NCBI GenBank assembly: GCA_027325115.1 | Contig: DAHWFG010000121.1 | Location: forward strand, 1 to 9,272 | Reading direction: 5' to 3' | Source of the DNA: JAKBCQ01 sp021807585 | GTDB taxonomy: Bacteria > Planctomycetota > Planctomycetia > Isosphaerales > Isosphaeraceae | Length of the DNA: 9,272 bases | Part shown: positions 5,445 through 9,272 of the stretch, piece by piece | Numbering within the stretch: the stretch's first letter is position 1 | Layout: every line of letters begins with the position of its first letter | Program-made: the position numbers and the translations under genes | The notes under the pieces: generated by a model | What the model was told of the DNA's origin: nothing | Databases searched by the model: none | What the model saw: only the letters and a program-made list of their open reading frames with translations

Positions 5445-6899
5445 ATGAACGCGTCGATCGTTCGATCGCATGATAAAGATTGGATCACTCAGATCGCCGT
5501 CGGCGAGATCGTCAGTTCTCCCGCCGCCGACGCGATCTACGGACCCGTCGACCCCGAAATCGAGTCGCAAACCGACGGGCTGCTCGAGAATATCCGTTCA
5601 GAGGGAATCCTCGTCCCAGTCGTCGTCGCCCCCGGAGCGTTTCAGTATCACGTCGTATCGGGACGTCGAAGGCTCGCGTGCGCCCGATCCCTCGGCCTGC
5701 TCACCATCCCCTGTGTCGTCCGCCTCTTCGCCGACGATCACGCGATGCTGAAGGCGATCCTCGATTACAACCGCCAACGACGTAAGACGTTCCGTCAACT
5801 GATGCGCGAGGCCGATACGCTCGACGAGATCCTCAAAACCGACGCCCACGAGCGAAGGCTCGCCGGCCTCAAACGTGGCCGGAATCCTGCCGGCTCGGCT
5901 CGACTCTCCGTCTGTCGGAATTGCGACGAACCAACCGATCCCTCAAAACCAAACCGCGATCTTTCGATCAAACTCAATCCAAGCGACGATCCGTCGCAAG
6001 TCGATCACGCTTCTAAAGAATCATCATCTCCCAATCGAACTGATGCGATGATCGCCAAAGCGATCGGCTTGGGGGGCAAAGACGTTTACCGCCAGGCTCG
6101 CGCCGTGTGGCTCGCGGCGGGTTCGGGAGATCCACGAGCGATCGCCGCGTGCGACCGGCTCGATTCGGGCGCTCAAACGATCCACGCGGCGTATAAGGAT
6201 TTGCGACGGCGCGATCGATTCACTGCGGGATTCAAGCCGACTCCTTACGACGTTTGGTCGTTTCGCCACGATCGAAGCTTCGGCATCCCCCACCCCGGGT
6301 CGATCCCGCCGGCCATTATCGCCCACCTGCTTCATTATTACACCAAACCTTCGGATCTTGTCGTCGACCCGATGGCGGGAGGCGGAACAACGCTCGACGT
6401 CGCAAGCTCGATGGGGCGAAGGTGCCTCGCGTTTGATCTCGAACCCGTTCGACCCGAAATCAAACGACACGATATCAACCTTGGATTTCCCGATGAAACG
6501 CGAGGGTGCGATCTGATCTTCTGCGATCCCCCTTATCACACGATGCTCGCCCGCTCTTACTCGCGAGAATCGATCGCAAACGCTCCGCTCAGCAGTTGGC
6601 TCGATTTTCTCGATCGACTCGCCAAAAACGCCCTCGTCGTTTTAAAGCCGGGAGGCTACATCGCTCTCCTCCTCGCCAACCAAACCGAGAAAGACATCCC
6701 CGCCCAGTTTGGCTATCTTGATCACGCCTTTTTTGGCTATCAAGCTTTACTAAACAATGGCTTTTTTCCCGAGCGGCGGATCAGTTGCCCAATGTCTGGG
6801 AGTTACCTGCCGCAAGATGTGGCACGAGCGCGACGCGACGGGCGGATGCTGGGACAAACGCGTGATCTCTTGGTGATGCGAAAGCCGTTGCGGGATTAG
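5445..6899 (+). CDS. ParB-like/HTH protein fused to amino DNA methyltransferase
   Basis: The product is 484 aa; ATG 5445 has AAGGAA ten bases upstream. Residues 14-95 form a ParB/sulfiredoxin-like domain: a G-L-L-E-N-I-R-S-E-G-I-L-V-P-V segment, then S-G-R-R-R-L-A-C-A-R-S-L-G (72-84), matching the ParB G-E-R-R-x-R-A box. Residues 100-140 resemble the helical part after it. A polar linker (about 145-198) leads to an HTH-like region (200-255: I-A-K-A-I-G-L-G-G-K-D-V-Y-R-Q-A-R). Residues 265-480 are an S-adenosylmethionine-dependent methyltransferase with motif I D308-P-M-A-G-G-G-T-T and motif IV D361-P-P-Y364, then K-P-G-G-Y (401-405). Motif I precedes IV by only about 50 residues, so no target-recognition domain lies between them (gamma-like order). 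D-P-P-Y points to N6-adenine (possibly N4-cytosine) methylation. No partner restriction enzyme is next to it. Likely a solitary modification enzyme of element or phage type; the target is unknown. Converges with the next gene with a 4-bp overlap. Confidence 0.88.
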   Translation: MNASIVRSHDKDWITQIAVGEIVSSPAADAIYGPVDPEIESQTDGLLENIRSEGILVPVVVAPGAFQYHVVSGRRRLACARSLGLLTIPCVVRLFADDHAMLKAILDYNRQRRKTFRQLMREADTLDEILKTDAHERRLAGLKRGRNPAGSARLSVCRNCDEPTDPSKPNRDLSIKLNPSDDPSQVDHASKESSSPNRTDAMIAKAIGLGGKDVYRQARAVWLAAGSGDPRAIAACDRLDSGAQTIHAAYKDLRRRDRFTAGFKPTPYDVWSFRHDRSFGIPHPGSIPPAIIAHLLHYYTKPSDLVVDPMAGGGTTLDVASSMGRRCLAFDLEPVRPEIKRHDINLGFPDETRGCDLIFCDPPYHTMLARSYSRESIANAPLSSWLDFLDRLAKNALVVLKPGGYIALLLANQTEKDIPAQFGYLDHAFFGYQALLNNGFFPERRISCPMSGSYLPQDVARARRDGRMLGQTRDLLVMRKPLRD

Positions 6900-7933
6900 G
6901 ATTCGTCGATCAGCTTGCCGACGGCGAGTTCGTACACTTTGCCGCGAATGAACGGATTGGTGACACTCGGGTTACGTCGAACGAGCGCGGGCGGAAGTTG
7001 ATCGATCGCTTGTTCGATCAGGAGTTCGAGTTCGTCGCGGGGCAGGGCGTCGAGCGCCGCCTGAATCGCGGCTTCCTCGGCGGCTTGTTTGGCGGTTTCA
7101 TGAATCTTGTTCCGCCGCGCCTCAACCTCTTTCTGCTCTTCGGCGAGCTCTCGTCTTTGTTTCTCAAGTCGTTGCACCACCTGGGGTAAGAGATCGTAAC
7201 CCGCCTCGATTCCGGCGCGAATGTAGCCCGGAGCGTTTTGTAACTTTCCCTGGCTTTTGAGAAACATCGCGTTCAGCACAACCTTGGCCACAGTCTCGGC
7301 CGAAAATTGACTCGTTAGGCGACGCGCCAAGCCCTTGTTAACACCCTGTTCTTCCAACGTTAGTTGCAAGTCAGCAACAACATGAATTCCGCCGTCGCGG
7401 TCGATACCGATCGGCGTTCCTGATACCGGAATCACGGTGTTGGTTACTTCTTTTGTTCCTTGTTCTTGTTTCGGCCCGGTCTCACGGCCGGCTCGGCCCA
7501 GATCCTGGGCCGATTCGGGTCCAGTTTTTAGAACAGTTTGACCAACCGCATCTAAAGAAAATAGACTAGTGTCTCGGTCAACCTGGAAAATTTCTGGTAC
7601 AGTTGGCGACGGGGTCTTCAACTTCTCAGACCGCTTCCGTCCCGTCGTGCGCACCGGGGGTTGGCTGATGATCCGATAAGCGGTCGATCGACCCGGCGAT
7701 TTGCTCGTCGCGACGATTCCAAGGCTCGTCAGCTCGGCGATCGAGTCGAGGACGGTCTGTCGGCTCAATCCCGCCTGGCGTGCGATCGTTCGGATGCTTG
7801 GATACGCCCAGCCGGTTCCGAAATCGGAGTGAAGACCGAGCACCAGGTACACTTTGATCGATGATCCGCGCAGCTTCTGGAACGCCTCCGAGCGGAGCAA
7901 ATCGTGCTCGACTCGAAAGAAAAACGAATCCAT
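6896..7933 (-). CDS. Replication-initiator-like winged-helix protein
   Basis: The product is 345 aa; ATG 7931-7933 has a GAGGAA ribosome site eight bases upstream. Residues 15-92 are a winged helix of the HTH_36/Rep type: L-R-G-S-S-I-K-V-Y-L-V-L, then Y-P-S-I-R-T-I-A-R-Q-A-G-L-S-R-Q-T-V (44-61) as helix-turn-helix and L-G-I-V-A-T-S-K-S-P-G-R-S-T-A-Y-R-I (71-88) as the wing. Residues 92-190 are a low-complexity polar linker with less biased codon use than the rest. Residues 191-250 (G-V-N-K-G-L-A-R-R-L ... N-A-P-G-Y-I-R-A-G-I-E-A-G-Y) resemble the C-terminal helix region of phage and plasmid replication initiators. Residues 252-295 are a charged predicted coiled coil. Likely binds DNA, as a replication initiator or regulator of an integrated element. 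No origin-type iterons are visible nearby, so the replication role is inference. Confidence 0.82.
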   Translation of the reverse strand: MDSFFFRVEHDLLRSEAFQKLRGSSIKVYLVLGLHSDFGTGWAYPSIRTIARQAGLSRQTVLDSIAELTSLGIVATSKSPGRSTAYRIISQPPVRTTGRKRSEKLKTPSPTVPEIFQVDRDTSLFSLDAVGQTVLKTGPESAQDLGRAGRETGPKQEQGTKEVTNTVIPVSGTPIGIDRDGGIHVVADLQLTLEEQGVNKGLARRLTSQFSAETVAKVVLNAMFLKSQGKLQNAPGYIRAGIEAGYDLLPQVVQRLEKQRRELAEEQKEVEARRNKIHETAKQAAEEAAIQAALDALPRDELELLIEQAIDQLPPALVRRNPSVTNPFIRGKVYELAVGKLIDES

Positions 7934-8065
7934 GCCGCGGTTCCTCGTTGCGTTTCCAAAGGGCTGACGATGTCTGGTGTGCGATTACCGGTTTAGCTAA
8001 TTAAGGCGCGATCGCTCCGCTTCGATCGATTCACATCGAATTGTATGCGTACAACCTCATCGGTT

Positions 8066-8422
8066 TTATGGCGCCGATTCATCGGGGTCGAACGACTCTT
8101 CAACCGGTCCGATCCAGGGGGGATCGGGGATGTAATACGTCGTCGTTCTGCCCTTACGTCGCGTCGTCGAGACGACGAGGCCGAGCTCTTCAAGCCGCGA
8201 AAGCGCCTGAATGATCGTCGGGCACGTCAGATTGGTCTTGGACATGAGCGCGCTTAAGCTCAGCGTGACGCTTCGGTCGGGCTCGCCCCCCGCCGCGTTA
8301 ACCATAATCAAGTAAACCTTGATCGCCTCACCCTTCAACCGCGCCAGGTAGCCGCGGTCGAAGAGGACGTTCTTGAGCCAGTCGACTTGCGAGGGAAGCG
8401 TGGCTTGCATATCTGGATGCAT
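8066..8422 (-). CDS. Small winged-helix DNA-binding protein
   Basis: The product is 118 aa from ATG 8420-8422; a second in-frame ATG at 8408-8410 gives 114 aa, and neither has a clear Shine-Dalgarno site. It aligns with the N-terminal domain of the neighbouring Rep-like protein: L-K-G-E-A-I-K-V-Y-L-I-M (29-40) against L-R-G-S-S-I-K-V-Y-L-V-L, a helix-turn-helix at about 53-78, and a wing L-G-L-V-V-S-T-T-R-R-K-G-R-T-T-T-Y-Y-I (80-98). It lacks the linker and C-terminal part. Likely a transcriptional regulator or a shortened Rep-like paralogue. It lies 132 bp upstream of that gene on the same strand, so co-transcription is possible, although the downstream gene has its own good ribosome site. 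Confidence 0.8.
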   Translation of the reverse strand: MHPDMQATLPSQVDWLKNVLFDRGYLARLKGEAIKVYLIMVNAAGGEPDRSVTLSLSALMSKTNLTCPTIIQALSRLEELGLVVSTTRRKGRTTTYYIPDPPWIGPVEESFDPDESAP

Positions 8423-8559
8423 CCCGTCGGTTCGTTCTGGAGCGCCAATGTCGCCCGTGTCGCCGACTCCTCGGCACGCGCCCCGAATCGCGCGGACTCT
8501 CCTCCGCTCCTGGAAATTATCGGCGTGATCGGTCTGGAAATCGAGTCGAATCGGTCGGA

Positions 8560-8588
8560 TTGCCGAATTCTTTTGGCGCCGATACGAT
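8560..8588 (+). promoter_or_regulatory. Candidate promoter of the Uma2 gene
   Basis: TTGCCG (8560-8565) and TACGAT (8583-8588) match the sigma70 hexamers at 4 of 6 positions each with 17 bp between them. They would give a leader of about 25 nt carrying the GAGGA ribosome site at 8608-8612. Confidence 0.35.
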
Positions 8589-8620
8589 CAAGATGAGGAA
8601 TCTTCACGAGGATACGAATC

Positions 8621-9190
8621 ATGACGACGACGACGAAAACCCGAGGAACCGCGACGATCGCCGATCTCTATCGAACCGAAGGGAAGGCCGAGCTGATCGG
8701 CGGAAGGATCGTGAGGTACATGGCGACCGGACATGAACCCAATCGCGTCGCGGGAGAAATTTTCGTCGCGATCAGGAATTACGCGAAATCCGTGAGAAAA
8801 GGAGTCGCATACACCGACAGCATAGGTTTCGCCGTTCCAGAACTGTCGAACGGTCGAGAGTCCTTCTCTCCCGACGCCTCGTATTACGACGGACCGCTTC
8901 CTCAAAACCGCATGAAATTCATCGAGGGCGCTCCGACATTCGCCGTCGAGGTTCGGAGCGAAAACGATTACGGCAAAACCGCCGACTCCGAGATCGCCGC
9001 CAAACGCGCCGATTATTTCGAGGCGGGAACCAAAGTCGTCTGGGATGTCGATCCTGTCAACATGTGCATTCGATCGTATCGGGCCGATTCTCCCGAAACG
9101 GCGGTCGTTTTTCAAAAAGGGGACGTCGTCGACGCCGAGCCCGCGGTCCCGGGTTGGCGGATCAGCGTCGCTGAACTGTTCCCCGATTAA
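8621..9190 (+). CDS. Uma2-family (DUF820) PD-(D/E)XK endonuclease-like protein
   Basis: The product is 189 aa, the usual length for the family; ATG 8621 has GAGGA eight bases upstream. The Uma2 pattern is present in order: an N-terminal A-E-L-I-G-G-R-I-V strand pair (23-31), a helix with N-R-V-A-G-E-I (41-47), the S-P-D85 active-site Asp, A-P-T-F-A-V-E110-V with the second acidic residue, and A-A-K128-R-A-D-Y-F-E-A-G as the catalytic Lys region, followed by V-V-W-D-V-D-P. All core PD-(D/E)XK residues are there, so it should be catalytically intact. Uma2 proteins are numerous in cyanobacteria and planctomycetes, and their biological role is poorly known. The gene is divergent from the small winged-helix gene and stands alone. 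Confidence 0.9.
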   Translation: MTTTTKTRGTATIADLYRTEGKAELIGGRIVRYMATGHEPNRVAGEIFVAIRNYAKSVRKGVAYTDSIGFAVPELSNGRESFSPDASYYDGPLPQNRMKFIEGAPTFAVEVRSENDYGKTADSEIAAKRADYFEAGTKVVWDVDPVNMCIRSYRADSPETAVVFQKGDVVDAEPAVPGWRISVAELFPD

Positions 9191-9220
9191 TATGGATGAA
9201 GAAGCCTCCGTCACGAGATC

Positions 9221-9250
9221 CCGATTCAATACGAGGCTCGCGAGAATCGG
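9221..9250 (+). terminator. Possible hairpin downstream of the Uma2 gene
   Basis: CCGATTC (9221-9227) and GAATCGG (9244-9250) form a 7-bp stem around 16 bases, 30 bp after the Uma2 stop. No T-run follows, so termination is only a possibility. Nothing else is recognisable between the stop and the window end. Confidence 0.25.
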
Positions 9251-9272
9251 AAAGAAGCCGTCTCGATGGTTC

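Noticed and set aside
8588..9229. A 213-codon open frame on the minus strand covering the whole Uma2 gene.
   Set aside because: The plus-strand frame encodes a clear Uma2 protein with all catalytic residues and a good ribosome site; the antisense product has no recognisable domain.
1..9272. Search for CRISPR arrays, tRNA or rRNA genes, IS-type terminal repeats and iteron arrays.
   Set aside because: No regularly spaced repeats, no tRNA-like cloverleaf, no transposase and no iteron clusters were seen, including next to the Rep-like gene.

Overview
The window looks chromosomal and comes from a moderately GC-rich bacterium. I infer a planctomycete, probably near Isosphaeraceae/Gemmataceae. The reasons are a HEAT-repeat plus redoxin exported protein, a secreted esterase fused to an SMP-30/gluconolactonase propeller, a Uma2-family nuclease, and long stop-free antisense frames caused by strong codon bias. 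The assignment rests on gene content only; there is no rRNA or marker gene here.

Layout. (1) 1-1100, minus strand: the 5' part of a gene for an exported HEAT-repeat/thioredoxin-fold protein. An in-frame TGA at 336-338 interrupts it exactly at the redox-active position of a T-[TGA]-P-M-C-H-G-Q motif. The frame then stays open for another 111 codons to the window edge and continues the redoxin fold. A stable hairpin with a GGUC apical loop follows the TGA at the spacing used by bacterial SECIS elements. I read this as a selenoprotein with a U-x-x-C active site; a conventional gene call would stop at the TGA and lose the catalytic domain. (2) 1101-1518: non-coding, with a candidate promoter and a large inverted repeat in the leader of the next gene. 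(3) 1519-3216, plus: a 565-aa alpha-helical/HEAT-like protein ending in a SEC-C zinc motif. (4) 3266-3295: a strong hairpin between convergent genes. (5) 3324-5051, minus: the secreted esterase/SMP-30 fusion. (6) 5052-5444: a divergent intergenic region with an AT-rich island and leader hairpins. (7) 5445-6899, plus: a ParB-like nuclease/HTH protein fused to an amino DNA methyltransferase. (8) 6896-7933, minus: a replication-initiator-like winged-helix protein, overlapping the methyltransferase gene tail to tail by 4 bp. (9) 8066-8422, minus: a small winged-helix paralogue. (10) 8621-9190, plus: a Uma2-family endonuclease.

How the parts relate. Regions 1-5 look like ordinary chromosomal genes. 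Regions 7-9 combine ParB-like, DNA methyltransferase and Rep-like winged-helix proteins, the kind of set carried by plasmids, phages and integrated elements, and Uma2 genes are commonly accessory. No integrase, att site or terminal repeats are visible, so a mobile origin for this half is inference. The best candidate for something a standard pipeline would miss is the selenoprotein at the left edge.
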